Source: Methylobacterium sp. 2A
GTDB lineage: Bacteria; Pseudomonadota; Alphaproteobacteria; Rhizobiales; Beijerinckiaceae
Assembly: GCF_009806555.1 (NCBI RefSeq)
Contig: NZ_VUOK01000005.1
Location: 1-64,000 of the forward strand
DNA: 64,000 nt
Reading direction: 5' to 3'
Shown here: positions 9,598-18,439 of the stretch, one piece after another
How positions within the stretch are numbered: the first letter of the stretch is position 1
How the letters are laid out: every line of letters begins with the position of its first letter
Notes under the pieces: model-generated
Told to the model about the DNA's origin: nothing
The model's input: only the letters and a program-made list of their open reading frames with translations
Database searches by the model: none
Made by a program: the position numbers and the translations under genes

Positions 9598-10239
9598 ATG
9601 ACAGCAACTCAGCGCAGCGCCATCTTTATCGACGGCGCCAACCTCTACGCGACCACCAAAGCCCTCGGATTCGACATCGATTACAAGAAACTCCTTAAGG
9701 AATTCCAATCCAGAGAGAATCTTCTTCGCGCATTTTACTATACTGCAATGATCGAGGACCAGGAATACTCCTCGATCCGCCCATTGATCGACTGGCTGGA
9801 CTATAACGGCTACCGCGTCGTGACCAAGCCGGTGAAGGAATTCACCGATTCCATGGGCCGGCGGAAGTACAAGGGCAATATGGACATCGAGCTGGCGATC
9901 GACGCCCTGGAGCTCAGCGCCCATATCGATCACATGATCCTGTTCTCGGGCGACGGCGACTTCCGCTCGCTGGTCGAGGCGATGCAGCGGCGCGGCGTCA
10001 AGGTGACGGTGATCTCCACGATCCAGACCCAGCCGTCGATGATCTCCGACGAGTTGCGGCGGCAGGCCGACGAATTCGTCGATCTGGCGAGCCTCGCGGG
10101 ACGGATCGGGCGCGAGCCGAGCGAGCGGCCGGCGCGAGCCGCGGGCGACTCGTCGAGCCGCTACCGCGGCGAGGGCCGCCCGAGCCCGAGCCTGGAGAAC
10201 CGCTACGGCATCCGCCAGCCGGAGGCCGAGGAGGAGTAG
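9598..10239 (+). CDS. NYN (LabA/DUF88-type PIN-fold) domain protein
   Basis: The 213-residue protein has a NYN domain, a PIN-like nuclease fold with acidic metal-binding residues. Visible signatures are AIFIDGANLYATTKALGFDI at the N-terminus, KGNMDIELAIDALELS and the second acidic motif ILFSGDGDFRSLVEAMQRRG. The C-terminal 45 residues are arginine/serine-rich and probably disordered. Members of this family are thought to act on RNA, and in bacteria this LabA-like type is often beside stable housekeeping genes, as here between rsh and smpB. Its specific substrate is unknown. Confidence 0.88.
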   Translation: MTATQRSAIFIDGANLYATTKALGFDIDYKKLLKEFQSRENLLRAFYYTAMIEDQEYSSIRPLIDWLDYNGYRVVTKPVKEFTDSMGRRKYKGNMDIELAIDALELSAHIDHMILFSGDGDFRSLVEAMQRRGVKVTVISTIQTQPSMISDELRRQADEFVDLASLAGRIGREPSERPARAAGDSSSRYRGEGRPSPSLENRYGIRQPEAEEE

Positions 10240-10243
10240 GGCT

Positions 10244-10813
10244 TCAGGCGGCTGTTCGGTCGAGCCAGTCGAGGACCTGCCGGGCGCTCCGGTCCGGCGG
10301 GAAGACCGGATAGAACAGGTGCGTGACCACGCCGTCGTCGATCACCAGGGTGAGGCGGCGCAGCAGCACCTGCCCGCCGGCCTCGAAGGCCGGCAGGCGC
10401 GCCGCCATCGCGAAGGCGCGATGCGGATCGGATAGCAGCGGGAAGGGCAGGCGCAGCCGCTCGGCGGCCTCCCGCTGGTAGGCGCTGGTCTGGGTCGAGA
10501 GACCGTAGATCTGCGTGACGCCGCGGGCTGTCAGCTCGGCATGGTGATCGCGGAAGTCGCAGGCCTGCGGCGTGCAGCCCCGGGCTCCGGGAATCGCATC
10601 CCAGTCGGGCGTGAGACCCGGCTTTCCCGGTTCCCCGGTGCGGGGATAGGCATAGACCACGGTGCGGCCCGTGAGCCGGGCGAGCGAGATCGTGCTGCCA
10701 TCGGTGGCGGTCAGCGCCACGTCGGGCAGACGCATGCCACGCAGGTGATCGGCCGCGCCGTCATCCGCGGGGACGGGGAGGTCGGCGGGTAGGACATCGT
10801 GATGTGCGGACAT
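10244..10813 (-). CDS. Peroxiredoxin (AhpC/TSA, PrxQ/redoxin type)
   Basis: A thioredoxin-fold peroxidase of 189 residues. After GMRLPDVALTATDGSTISLA comes the strand TVVYAYPRTG and then GARGCTPQACDFRDHH; the first Cys is in the peroxidatic position and the second, four residues on, resembles the resolving cysteine of PrxQ types. The start at 10813 was chosen for its AGGGGAG ribosome-binding site; upstream codons to 10921 look non-coding. It converges with the NYN gene and diverges from the PrlF/YhaV pair, probably sharing a short promoter region at 10814-10890. Confidence 0.85.
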   Translation of the reverse strand: MSAHHDVLPADLPVPADDGAADHLRGMRLPDVALTATDGSTISLARLTGRTVVYAYPRTGEPGKPGLTPDWDAIPGARGCTPQACDFRDHHAELTARGVTQIYGLSTQTSAYQREAAERLRLPFPLLSDPHRAFAMAARLPAFEAGGQVLLRRLTLVIDDGVVTHLFYPVFPPDRSARQVLDWLDRTAA

Positions 10814-10890
10814 GGACGACTCCCCTGATGGAGCGAACCTAGATCGATCCGTAGCGAAGGTGAATCGCCTGTCGATCGTTGGGATGCCCC

Positions 10891-11178
10891 ATGCCGGCGC
10901 ACGATCGCAGCAGCGTGCCACGATTGTTCAATCTGCAATGCAAAAGCATTACCCTCCCGAACGGGGAGCGGGAGGGCACGATCACGATCGCGAAGGCCGA
11001 TCCCCAGGCCGCGGAGGATCCGGCGCTCGGCCCGTTCCTGACCCTTCTGGAGCAGGACATCGCGGGGCGGCGGCAGGCCATCAAGGCGGTCTCGGATGAT
11101 CTGTATCGGCACGCCGTCGCCCTGGTCGACGGCGTCGAGGTCGACCTGGACAGCGTGCTTCCGAGTGACGAGGGGTGA
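10891..11178 (+). CDS. prlF: PrlF-family antitoxin with a divergent N-terminus
   Basis: The C-terminal half (DPALGPFLTLLEQDIAGRRQ, then LVDGVEVDLDSVLPSDE) matches PrlF antitoxins, and the gene overlaps a YhaV toxin by GTGA. PrlF normally starts with an AbrB-type swapped hairpin containing a GQTTIP-like motif. Here the N-terminus reads MPAHDRSSVPRLFNLQCKSI and no such motif is present in this or the other two forward frames. The protein may therefore still neutralise the toxin but not bind its operator in the usual way. The start is uncertain: ATG 10879 is four codons upstream and neither has a strong ribosome-binding site. Confidence 0.7.
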   Translation: MPAHDRSSVPRLFNLQCKSITLPNGEREGTITIAKADPQAAEDPALGPFLTLLEQDIAGRRQAIKAVSDDLYRHAVALVDGVEVDLDSVLPSDEG

Positions 11179-11681
11179 GCGACGCAGCACTGATCGTCAA
11201 CGGATGGGCGATCTACGCGCATCCGCTGTTGCTCGACGCTCTGGAAGGCTTCGTCGCTGAGGTCGAAGCGGCCAGGACGAAGGATCCGGACGGGTACCGG
11301 AAGAAGCGGAGCGCGAAGCTGCTTGCGGCCGCCCTGAAGCTCGCCTTCGAACTTATCCCCGCGGATCCGGCCCGAACCGAGTACCGTCAGGGCGACACGC
11401 TCGGGGGTGGGCACAGGCATCGGTTTCGCGTCAAGTTTCGCCAGCAGTATCGGCTCGCCGTCCGCTACAGGGACGCGGACGGGCGCAAAATGATCGTGCT
11501 GGCCTGGGTGAATGACGAACAGACGCTTCGGGCCTATGGAAGCCGAACGGACGCCTATACGGTCTTCCGGAAGATGCTGCGTTCCGGGAACCCGCCCGAC
11601 GACTGGGCTGGCCTGCTGAAAGAAGCCAGCGACGCGGCGGCGCGCCTCCGTCTCGGCGGCGTCCGCTCCTCCCGAACCTGA
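11175..11681 (+). CDS. yhaV: YhaV-family toxin (ribonuclease)
   Basis: YhaV is a translation-associated mRNA endoribonuclease of the RelE superfamily, kept inactive by PrlF. The 168-residue protein has the family signatures NGWAIYAHPLLLDALE, PDGYRKKRSAKLLAAALKLA, RFRVKFRQQYRLAVRYRD and VLAWVNDEQTLRAYGSRTDA. GTG 11175 overlaps the antitoxin stop codon, so toxin translation is coupled to antitoxin translation. The pair sits between peroxiredoxin and smpB genes; neighbouring genes look like core chromosome, so this is probably an insertion into a stable region (inference). Confidence 0.9.
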   Translation: MSDAALIVNGWAIYAHPLLLDALEGFVAEVEAARTKDPDGYRKKRSAKLLAAALKLAFELIPADPARTEYRQGDTLGGGHRHRFRVKFRQQYRLAVRYRDADGRKMIVLAWVNDEQTLRAYGSRTDAYTVFRKMLRSGNPPDDWAGLLKEASDAAARLRLGGVRSSRT

Positions 11682-11697
11682 TCGGCCAGTCGAACTC

Positions 11698-12171
11698 CTA
11701 CCCCCGGTCCCGCAGCAGCCGGGCCCGGTCGCGCTGCCAGTCGCGCTCCTTGGCGGCCTCGCGCTTGTCGTGGGCCTGCTTGCCCTTGCCGAGGCCCAGC
11801 TCGACCTTCGCGCGCCCCTTGTCGTTGAAGTAGATCTTGAGCGGGATCACCGTGTAGCCCTGGCGCTGGGTCGCGCCGATCAGCTTGTCGATCTGGCGGC
11901 GATGCAGCAGCAGGCGGCGCGGGCGCTTGGTGTCGTGGTTGAAGCGGTTCGCCTCCAGATATTCCGGGATGTAGGCGTTGAACAGCATCAGGTCGTTGCC
12001 GGAGGGGCCGGCATAGGATTCGCCGATCGTCGCCTTGCCGCCGCGCAGGGACTTCACCTCGGTGCCGGTCAGCGCGATGCCGGCCTCGAGGGTGTCCTCG
12101 ATCGTGTAATGGTAACGCGCGGCGCGGTTGTCGGCGACGATGCGCCGGCCGGGCTCCGGTTTCGGGGCCAT
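11698..12171 (-). CDS. smpB: SsrA-binding protein
   Basis: SmpB delivers tmRNA to stalled ribosomes. The 157-residue protein shows [39 protein letters not shown], the [20 protein letters not shown] strand region and a basic, helical C-terminal tail ([18 protein letters not shown]) that enters the decoding centre. It follows dapA by 15 bases on the same strand, so the two are likely cotranscribed. The tmRNA gene itself was not seen in this window. Confidence 0.96.
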   Translation of the reverse strand: MAPKPEPGRRIVADNRAARYHYTIEDTLEAGIALTGTEVKSLRGGKATIGESYAGPSGNDLMLFNAYIPEYLEANRFNHDTKRPRRLLLHRRQIDKLIGATQRQGYTVIPLKIYFNDKGRAKVELGLGKGKQAHDKREAAKERDWQRDRARLLRDRG

Positions 12172-12186
12172 TCTTCGTGACTCTCT

Positions 12187-13086
12187 TCAGCCTTCCAGCA
12201 GGCCGGCATGCCGCAGGGCGTCGTCCACGATGCGGCGCGTCGCCTCGGAGACCGGAACCATCGGCAGCCGCAGCTCCTCGGCGATATGGCCGAGCCGGGC
12301 CAGCGCGTACTTGACCGGCGCCGGGTTGGCCTCGGCGAACAGGCCGCTCTGGAGCGGGAACAGCCGGTCCTGGAGGGTCAGCGCCTTGGCGTAATCGCCC
12401 GCGAGCGAAGCCTCCTGCAGGTCGGCGCAGAGCCGGGGGGCGACGTTCGCCACCACCGAGATGCAGCCGTGGCCACCCTGGGCATTGTAGCCGAGCGCCG
12501 TCGCATCTTCGCCCGAAAGCTGGATGAAGCTCTCCCCCATGGCCTGTCGCTGCTGGCTGACGCGGTCGATCTTGGCGGTCGCGTCCTTCACGCCGGCGAT
12601 GTTCTTCAGTTCGAAGAGCCGGGCCATCGTCTCGACGCTCATGTCGACGACGGAACGCGGCGGGATGTTGTAGATGATGATCGGAATGCCGATTGCATCG
12701 TTGACGGCCTTGAAGTGGGCGTAGAGGCCCTCTTGCGTCGGCTTGTTGTAGTACGGCGTCACCACCAGGACGGCGTCGGCGCCGGCGCGCTCGGCGTGCC
12801 GCGCCCGCTCGATCGCCTCCGCGGTGGAATTGGACCCCGCGCCCGCCACGACCGGCACGCGCCCGCCCGCCTCGTCGATGCAGGCCTCGACCACCCGGTC
12901 ATGCTCGGCATGGGTCAGGGTCGGGCTCTCGCCGGTGGTGCCGGTCGGCACGAGGCCGTGGCTGCCCTGCTCGATCTGCCAGCGCACGAGTTTGCGGAAG
13001 GCGGCCTCGTCGAAGGCGCCGTCGCGGAACGGCGTCACAAGCGCGGTGAGCGAGCCCCGCAGGCGGCTCCCGGTCATCTCGGTCAT
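12187..13086 (-). CDS. dapA: 4-hydroxy-tetrahydrodipicolinate synthase
   Basis: DapA condenses pyruvate with aspartate semialdehyde in lysine and diaminopimelate synthesis. The TIM-barrel protein starts (M)[16 protein letters not shown], has the TTGESPTL pyruvate-binding loop, Tyr in [10 protein letters not shown], and the Schiff-base Lys in [13 protein letters not shown]. The 299-residue length is usual. An ATG three codons downstream (13077) is equally possible as a start. It is followed on the minus strand by smpB and diverges from the lytic transglycosylase gene. Confidence 0.95.
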   Translation of the reverse strand: MTEMTGSRLRGSLTALVTPFRDGAFDEAAFRKLVRWQIEQGSHGLVPTGTTGESPTLTHAEHDRVVEACIDEAGGRVPVVAGAGSNSTAEAIERARHAERAGADAVLVVTPYYNKPTQEGLYAHFKAVNDAIGIPIIIYNIPPRSVVDMSVETMARLFELKNIAGVKDATAKIDRVSQQRQAMGESFIQLSGEDATALGYNAQGGHGCISVVANVAPRLCADLQEASLAGDYAKALTLQDRLFPLQSGLFAEANPAPVKYALARLGHIAEELRLPMVPVSEATRRIVDDALRHAGLLEG

Positions 13087-13274
13087 CTCAGGCGTCCCAA
13101 CGGAGTCCGGCGGTCTCGGCGCCGCGCGTGGTCCGCACCTTACGGGCGCGGACGGGCAGACATAGGCGGTCGCGCCACGGCGCGCAAACAGATCGTCGCG
13201 ACGGTTAACGCGATCTTTATGGTCGCCGCCCGATCCTCGGCCTTTCCCGCCCCGGTGACCAGCAGGGGGACCCC

Positions 13275-15572
13275 GTGATCCGATCCGCGGCCACGACGCC
13301 CGCCCCGAAGCGGACCTCCCTCGCCGCCGCCGTGCTGATCGCCACGGTCGGCGTGGCGCTCGCCGGTCCGGACGCGCCGGCGACGCAGCCGACCCCGCCG
13401 GCGAGCGACGCCGCCCTCTCCACCGCGCGGATCCGCGGCGCCGAAAAAGCCGTCGATCCGGTCGCCGCCGACGCCCTGAAGCTCGATCCGGTCCACGCCT
13501 CCGACGACAAGGGCGAGGATTCCGCCCGGGCGTTGCCGGCGGCGGCCTCGGCCTACGCGTCGGCCGATCCGGACGCCCCCGTGGCCTTCCCGACGCCCGA
13601 CGCCGCCGTCGCCCCGGCGGCTCCGGTTCCCGAAGTGCCCGACCCCGCGCGGCCGAAAATCTCCGGCGACACCGATCCGACGCTGCTGCGCGGCGCCATC
13701 GATCTCTACCGCAAGGGCCGGGTCGCGGACGGCGACCGGATGCGCGACGGCTTCACAGACCCGGCCGCGAAGGCGCTGCTCGAATGGGTGGCGATCCGCG
13801 CGGGCGCCGGGATCGGCTTCAACCGCACGGTCGCGTTTGCCCGGGCCAATCCGGACTGGCCGGCGGGTCCCCTGCTGCGCCGCCGGGCCGAGGAGGCCTT
13901 GCTCTCCGAGCGCAAGCCCCCCGCCACGGTGCGGGCCTTCTTCGCCACGGCGAAGCCCGCGAGCGCGCCGGGCAAGTTCGCCCTGGCCCTGGCGCTCCGC
14001 GCCGACGGCTACGAGGCGGATGCCGCCGAGATGATCCGCGACCTCTGGCGCAGCGAGAGCTTCGGGCGCAGCCTGGAGGCCAAGGTGCTCGACGCCTTCC
14101 CGGAGGCGCTCACCCGGGTCGATCACCGCTACCGGATGGAGCGGGCGCTCCTGAAGGACGATTGGGAGAGCGCGGGCCGGGCGGCCGGCTATGCGGGGGG
14201 CTCCTATGCGAGCCTCGTGCGCGCCCGCCGGGCGGTGGAGGACAAGTCCTCCGGGGCCGCCGCGGCGCTCGCTGCCGTGCCGCCGTCGCTGCGGGGCGAC
14301 GCCTCCTACATCTTCTCCCGGGCGCAGTATTTCCGCCGGGCCGACAAGCCCGAGGAGGCGGCCGCCGTGCTCGCGTCGGCGCCGAGCAACCCGGACGTTC
14401 TGGTCGATGGCGACGAGTGGTGGGTCGAGCGCCGGATCGTGGCGCGCAAGCTCCTCGACCTCGGCGACGCCAGGACCGCCTACAAGGTGGCCAGCGCCCA
14501 GGCGGCGCGCACGCCGGAGAAGCGGATCGAGGCCGAGTTCCACGCCGGCTGGATCGCCCTGCGCTTCACCGGTGATCCGGCCGCCGCCGCGCAGCATTTC
14601 GCCCAGATGGCCACGATCGCCGAGAGCCCGATCTCGGTGGCGCGGGCCGCCTACTGGCAGGGCCGGGCGGCCGAAGCCCTCGGCCAGAAGGATGAGGCGA
14701 AGCGCTTCTACGAGAAGGCCGCCCTGCAGCCGATCGCCTATTACGGACAGGTCGCGCGGGCGCATCTCGGCCAGACCAGCCTGCCCCTGCGGGCGCCCGC
14801 GGAGCTCGAAGGGGCCGAGCGGCAGGCCTTCGAGGGCCGGCTCTACATCCGGGCCCTGCGCCTGCTGGGCGAGGCCGGGATCAAGGATCTCGCCCTGCCG
14901 CTCTATATCGACGCCGCCCGGGACCTCACCGACCCGCGCGAATTGCAGGCGCTCGGCGACCTCGCCACCGACATGAAGGATCCCCGCGCCCTGGTGGCGA
15001 TCGGCAAGCTCGCGGTGCAGCGCGGCCTGCCCCTCGACGCCCATGCCTATCCGACGATCGGGATCCCGGATTACGAGACCTTCACGGCGGTGCCGCAGGT
15101 GGAGCGGGCCATGGTCTACGCCATCGCCCGGCAGGAGAGCCAGTTCGATCCCCGGGCGCAATCGGGCGTCGGCGCACGGGGCCTGATGCAGATGATGCCG
15201 GCCACCGCCCAGCGCACCGCTCGCCGGGTCTCGGCCTCGTTCGACCTCGACCGCCTGACCAGCGATCCCGCCTATTGCGCCAAGCTGGGGCAGGCCCATC
15301 TCGGCGAGCTGATGGAGGATTGGCGCGGCTCCTACGTGCTGGCCTTCGCGTCCTACAATGCGGGCGGCGGCAACGTGAAGAAGTGGATCGACGCCTACGG
15401 CGACCCGCGCAAGCCGGGCGTCGACGTGATCGATTGGGTGGAGCGCATCCCCTTCACCGAGACGCGCAACTACGTGCAGCGGGTGATGGAGAACCTGCAG
15501 GTCTATCGCTCCCGGCTCGACAGCCGCAGCGCCCTGCTGATCGACGGCGATCTCCATCGCGGGGCGCGGTAG
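13275..15572 (+). CDS. slt: Soluble lytic murein transglycosylase
   Basis: An exported peptidoglycan-cleaving enzyme of 765 residues. The GTG start at 13275 follows AGGGGGA. A signal peptide (about residues 10-31, [14 protein letters not shown]) precedes an alanine/proline-rich linker, then a superhelical alpha domain, and the C-terminal SLT domain. The SLT domain has the catalytic Glu in [16 protein letters not shown], then [14 protein letters not shown], and [17 protein letters not shown] with a final [15 protein letters not shown]. It diverges from dapA. Such enzymes remodel the sacculus in the periplasm; no partner gene lies nearby. Confidence 0.93.
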   Translation: MIRSAATTPAPKRTSLAAAVLIATVGVALAGPDAPATQPTPPASDAALSTARIRGAEKAVDPVAADALKLDPVHASDDKGEDSARALPAAASAYASADPDAPVAFPTPDAAVAPAAPVPEVPDPARPKISGDTDPTLLRGAIDLYRKGRVADGDRMRDGFTDPAAKALLEWVAIRAGAGIGFNRTVAFARANPDWPAGPLLRRRAEEALLSERKPPATVRAFFATAKPASAPGKFALALALRADGYEADAAEMIRDLWRSESFGRSLEAKVLDAFPEALTRVDHRYRMERALLKDDWESAGRAAGYAGGSYASLVRARRAVEDKSSGAAAALAAVPPSLRGDASYIFSRAQYFRRADKPEEAAAVLASAPSNPDVLVDGDEWWVERRIVARKLLDLGDARTAYKVASAQAARTPEKRIEAEFHAGWIALRFTGDPAAAAQHFAQMATIAESPISVARAAYWQGRAAEALGQKDEAKRFYEKAALQPIAYYGQVARAHLGQTSLPLRAPAELEGAERQAFEGRLYIRALRLLGEAGIKDLALPLYIDAARDLTDPRELQALGDLATDMKDPRALVAIGKLAVQRGLPLDAHAYPTIGIPDYETFTAVPQVERAMVYAIARQESQFDPRAQSGVGARGLMQMMPATAQRTARRVSASFDLDRLTSDPAYCAKLGQAHLGELMEDWRGSYVLAFASYNAGGGNVKKWIDAYGDPRKPGVDVIDWVERIPFTETRNYVQRVMENLQVYRSRLDSRSALLIDGDLHRGAR

Positions 15573-15678
15573 CTTCGACGGCGCGGCATAGCTTTTGGTT
15601 GTGTCCCCAGCGCGAGGCTCCCTAGAAGATGGTCCCGTTGACCGGCCCGGGCGGGCCATCGCTGCCGAAAGGATCGCC

Positions 15679-16665
15679 ATGCTGCGTTCGAGACTGGGTT
15701 TCGCCGTCCTGCTGAGCACCGCGCTCGCGGCCGCCGCGCCGGCCCTGGCCCAGGAGGCCTCCACCGCCGAGCAGACGATCGACGCGATGAACACGCTGTT
15801 CGGCAAGCATCCGGGCGCGCGGGCCAATCACGCCAAGGGCGTGGTCGCCGAGGGCAGCTTCACCCCGTCGCCGGAGGCCGCGGTGATCAGCAAGGCGTCC
15901 CTGTTCCAGGGGCCGGCCGTGCCGGTGACGATCCGCTTCTCCGACGCCACCGGCGTGCCGACCATCGCGGACGGCGCGGCCAACGCCAACCCGCACGGCC
16001 TGGCGCTCAAGTTCAAGCTCGCCGACGGCTCCGAGATGGATGTCGTCACCAATGCGCTGAAATACTTCCCGGTCGCCACCGGCGAGGAATTCCGCGACCT
16101 CCTGAAGGCGGTCGCCGACAGCGGGCCGGACGCGGCCCATCCAACCGCGCTGGAGCGCTTCGCCGCGTCCCACCCGGCCGCCGCGACCGCGGGCGGGACC
16201 GCCAAGACCCCGTCGAGCCTCGCGCGGCAGACCTATAACGGCGTCAACGCCTTCATCCTCGTGGACAAGGACGGCAAGCGTCAGCCGTTCCGCTACCGGA
16301 TCGAACCGGTGCAGGGCGAGGAGATCCTGTCGCCCGAGGACGCGGCCAAGCGCGATCCGGATTTCCTGATGGGTGAGATCGGGCCGCACGTCGCCAAGGA
16401 GCCGGCGCAGTTCCGCGTCCTGGCGCAGCTCGCTCAAGCCGGCGACCCGACCAACGACGCCACCAAGCCCTGGCCCGACGACCGCAAGACCGTCGATCTC
16501 GGTACGCTGACCGTGTCGAAGGTGGTGCCGGACAGCGTTGAGGCCGAGAAGGCGCTGCTGTTCATGCCGAACAACCTCACCGACGGGATCGAGGTCTCGG
16601 ACGATCCGCTGATCGACGCCCGGGTCCAGGCCTACGCGGTCTCGTTCAGCCGGCGTTCGCAGTAG
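15679..16665 (+). CDS. Exported catalase-family (SrpA-like) haem protein
   Basis: The ATG at 15679 (AAAGGA upstream) gives a 328-residue protein with a cleavable signal ending at ALAQEAST. The mature part has the minimal catalase barrel: the distal-His region NHAKGVVAEGSFTPS, VTIRFSDATGVPTIADG, NPHGLALKFKLADGSEMDV and NALKYFPVATGEEF. SrpA-type catalase-related peroxidases are shorter than true catalases and periplasmic, and use peroxides to oxidise organic substrates (knowledge of the family). The partner cytochrome b561 gene often next to srpA is not present here. Confidence 0.87.
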   Translation: MLRSRLGFAVLLSTALAAAAPALAQEASTAEQTIDAMNTLFGKHPGARANHAKGVVAEGSFTPSPEAAVISKASLFQGPAVPVTIRFSDATGVPTIADGAANANPHGLALKFKLADGSEMDVVTNALKYFPVATGEEFRDLLKAVADSGPDAAHPTALERFAASHPAAATAGGTAKTPSSLARQTYNGVNAFILVDKDGKRQPFRYRIEPVQGEEILSPEDAAKRDPDFLMGEIGPHVAKEPAQFRVLAQLAQAGDPTNDATKPWPDDRKTVDLGTLTVSKVVPDSVEAEKALLFMPNNLTDGIEVSDDPLIDARVQAYAVSFSRRSQ

Positions 16666-16674
16666 CCGACCGGG

Positions 16675-16926
16675 TCAGCGGGTGGTGCCGGCGGCGGGGG
16701 CCGACGACGGCTTTGTCCCGCCGGTCTGCGCCTTGTCGGAGCCCGTGCGGGCTCCGTCCCGGGTGGCGCCCGTTCCAGTCAATCCGCCGGCGCCCATGCT
16801 GGTCGTGGGCGGGCCGTCCCTGCGGTCGGCGGCGGAGCCCGCACCCTTGCCCTCCGCGGCATAAGCGGCGCCCGCGGCGCAGGCGACGATCCCGGCGAGC
16901 AGGAGGGTGCGTGTCAGGCGTCTCAC
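16675..16926 (-). CDS. Small exported glycine/alanine-rich protein
   Basis: I chose GTG 16926 because a strong GGAGGT ribosome-binding site lies five bases upstream; ATG 16944 lies before that site. The resulting 83-residue protein begins MRRLTRTLLLAGIVACAAG and has a signal peptide ending near AAYAAEGK. The mature part is low complexity (glycine, threonine, alanine, charged residues) and ends SAPAAGTTR. No function is recognisable. It converges with the catalase-like gene and lies downstream of a repeat-rich spacer. Confidence 0.6.
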   Translation of the reverse strand: MRRLTRTLLLAGIVACAAGAAYAAEGKGAGSAADRRDGPPTTSMGAGGLTGTGATRDGARTGSDKAQTGGTKPSSAPAAGTTR

Positions 16927-17017
16927 GGGACCTCCGCGGTTCATCGGCGAGGCGGGCTTGCGGAACCAACCGGACGGGTCCGTGAGCGTTCCCAAGCGCC
17001 GGCCGCTCTGGGATCCC

Positions 17018-17282
17018 AAAGGGCTGTGCCCCAGCCCTTTTAAGGTGTTTGGGCTAGCTGCGAAAATCGCAAGTCGTGGCTCTAACATCCTGAAAGAGCA
17101 CCGCCTTTTCCCCTCCCCCTTGTGGGGAGGGGCCAGGGGTGGGGGTGGTGCAGGATGAGGCGCAGCGGTGCCGTCTGCACCACCCCCACCTCCAACTCCT
17201 CCCCACAAGGGGGAGGAGAGTGCGCTTGGCCCCTGTCTCGTTGCTTCCGCAAACACCTTAAAAGGGCTGGGCTGTGCCCTTT
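17018..17282. repeat. Composite repeat island with terminal inverted repeats
   Basis: The left arm (17018-17051, AAAGGGCTGTGCCCCAGC onward) reappears inverted as the right arm (17250-17282, CAAACACCTTAAAAGGGCTG onward), almost exactly. Between them is a second inverted pair: 17111-17130 with 17196-17218 (CCCTCCCCCTTGTGGGGAGG type) and 17136-17152 with 17176-17193 (GGGGTGGGGGTGGTGCA type). The nested arrangement could fold into one long hairpin or cruciform. No gene is present between 16927 and 17423. Confidence 0.7.
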
Positions 17283-17395
17283 GGCGGGGTGTCGGGGCAG
17301 AGCCCGACAGCGGGCGAAGCCCGACAGCGGGCAGAGCCCGACAGCATGGCTCCGCCCTGCACCCGCGAAAGGGCTCGCCCTTTCGAAACCCGGAT
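17271..17395. repeat. Palindromic repeat element, type A copy 2
   Basis: This shares CCCTTTGGCGGGGTGTCGGG, GGCTCCGCCCTGCACCCGC and a GAAACCC end with the reverse complement of 5113-5221. Its middle contains three tandem copies of a short unit, GAGCCCGACAGC / GAAGCCCGACAGC, at about 17310-17345. It lies directly before the 3' end of the SNase-like gene. Confidence 0.65.
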
Positions 17396-17423
17396 TGTTT
17401 CGAGCCTTCCGGCCCCAATGCCA

Positions 17424-18008
17424 TCAGCTTGCGTCGCGCAGCCCCGCCGCGGCGTGACGGCCGCGGCGCTCGGCCGGGTCCTGAAAGACGCCCGACCACA
17501 GGCCGAGGCGCCGCCCCCAGGCCCGGTCGGCGGCGGCCGCATAGAGGGGCGCAGCGTCGCGCGCGGGCACGGCGAGACCCTGAGCGACCATCCAGGCGCC
17601 GAGATCCTCGTCACCGATCCGGCACAGGGCCACGACCGCCTCCCCGCCGCCCCGCGGCTCGCAGGCGACCGCCGCGCCGCCGATATGGCTGGCCAGCGCC
17701 CGGGCGGCCGCCCGGCCGCAGGCGTAGATCCGGTCCTGCGCGTCCGAGCAGGTCTGGTCGGCATCCGGCGCGACGATGCCGGACAGGCTGACCTGACGCG
17801 CACCGACACGGAGGGTCCCGCCATCGATCACCTGGGCGGGGCCCTGCAGGACCTCGCCCGCCCGGGCGGGTGCGTGCCAGGCGAGGCCGCCGGCCAGGAG
17901 CGCCGCCAGCAGCGGCAGGCGCGACCGGCCGGCTTTGTCGTCCGGGCAGAGGAGGGTGCCGGCGATGCCGGCTGCACAGGCGAGGAGGGCACCGAGGATC
18001 AGCGACAT
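17424..18008 (-). CDS. Thermonuclease (SNase)-like protein with N-terminal membrane segment
   Basis: From ATG 18008 the protein has 194 residues. Residues 1-55 contain two hydrophobic segments (SLILGALLACAAGIAGTLLC and LPLLAALLAGGLAW), so it is membrane-anchored or exported. Residues 60-165 resemble the SNase OB fold: VIDGGTLRVGARQVSLSGI, ALCRIGDEDLGAWMVAQGLA and a WGRRLGLWSG-FQDP ending. The classical arginines and the glutamate of the nuclease site are not clearly conserved (VAPDAD where many have IDAPE), so activity is doubtful. It diverges from the PepSY/two-component set. Confidence 0.75.
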   Translation of the reverse strand: MSLILGALLACAAGIAGTLLCPDDKAGRSRLPLLAALLAGGLAWHAPARAGEVLQGPAQVIDGGTLRVGARQVSLSGIVAPDADQTCSDAQDRIYACGRAAARALASHIGGAAVACEPRGGGEAVVALCRIGDEDLGAWMVAQGLAVPARDAAPLYAAAADRAWGRRLGLWSGVFQDPAERRGRHAAAGLRDAS

Positions 18009-18118
18009 GGTGACAGGTCTCCGGAAGGGGTATGCCCCCTTGTGCCGAAGCCTCACCCCGCCACCCTGACGGCGCCTGTCAGCCTCCCGTCAGGTCGAAC
18101 GCGCTACCGCGTGCCCGC

Positions 18119-18421
18119 ATGAACACCCGCCGCGCCGCCTGTCTCTGCCTGCTCGGCCTCCTCGCCGGCGCACCCGCATCCGCCTCCGAGGACGCCGACC
18201 GCGCCCGCCAAGCCCTGGAAAAGGGCGAGATCCGCCCCCTCGACGAGATCCTGCGCGCGGCGCAGGCCGCAGTGCCGGGCGACGTCGTGTCGGTCGATCT
18301 CAAGCACGACGACGGGCGTTGGCGCTACAAGCTGCGCATCCTCGGCGCCGACGGGAAGCGCCGGACCGTGAAGGTCGATGCCGGCTCGGCGAAGGTCCTG
18401 GACGATGACGACGATGATTGA
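18119..18421 (+). CDS. Periplasmic PepSY-domain protein
   Basis: A 100-residue protein with a signal peptide (LCLLGLLAGAPASAS) and one PepSY-type repeat: LEKGEIRPLDEILRAAQ, DVVSVDLKHDDGRWRYKLRI, GKRRTVKVDAGSAKVL, ending in six aspartates. Small PepSY proteins are common upstream of OmpR-family two-component genes and may feed back on the sensor; that link is inference from gene order. It is followed by the response regulator after 18 bases. Confidence 0.85.
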   Translation: MNTRRAACLCLLGLLAGAPASASEDADRARQALEKGEIRPLDEILRAAQAAVPGDVVSVDLKHDDGRWRYKLRILGADGKRRTVKVDAGSAKVLDDDDDD

Positions 18422-18439
18422 GCCGGGCAGGGGAATCGC

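Noticed and set aside
9395..9601. A 68-codon frame before the NYN gene
   Set aside because: No ribosome-binding site, no domain, and it ends inside the start of the well-supported NYN gene.
13140..15827. An 895-codon open frame antisense to the lytic transglycosylase
   Set aside because: It is a mirror of strong codon bias in the sense gene and lacks any recognisable motif or ribosome-binding site.
17018..17395. A CRISPR array in the repeat island
   Set aside because: The units are inverted rather than regularly spaced direct repeats, the tandem part has only three short copies, and no cas genes are present.
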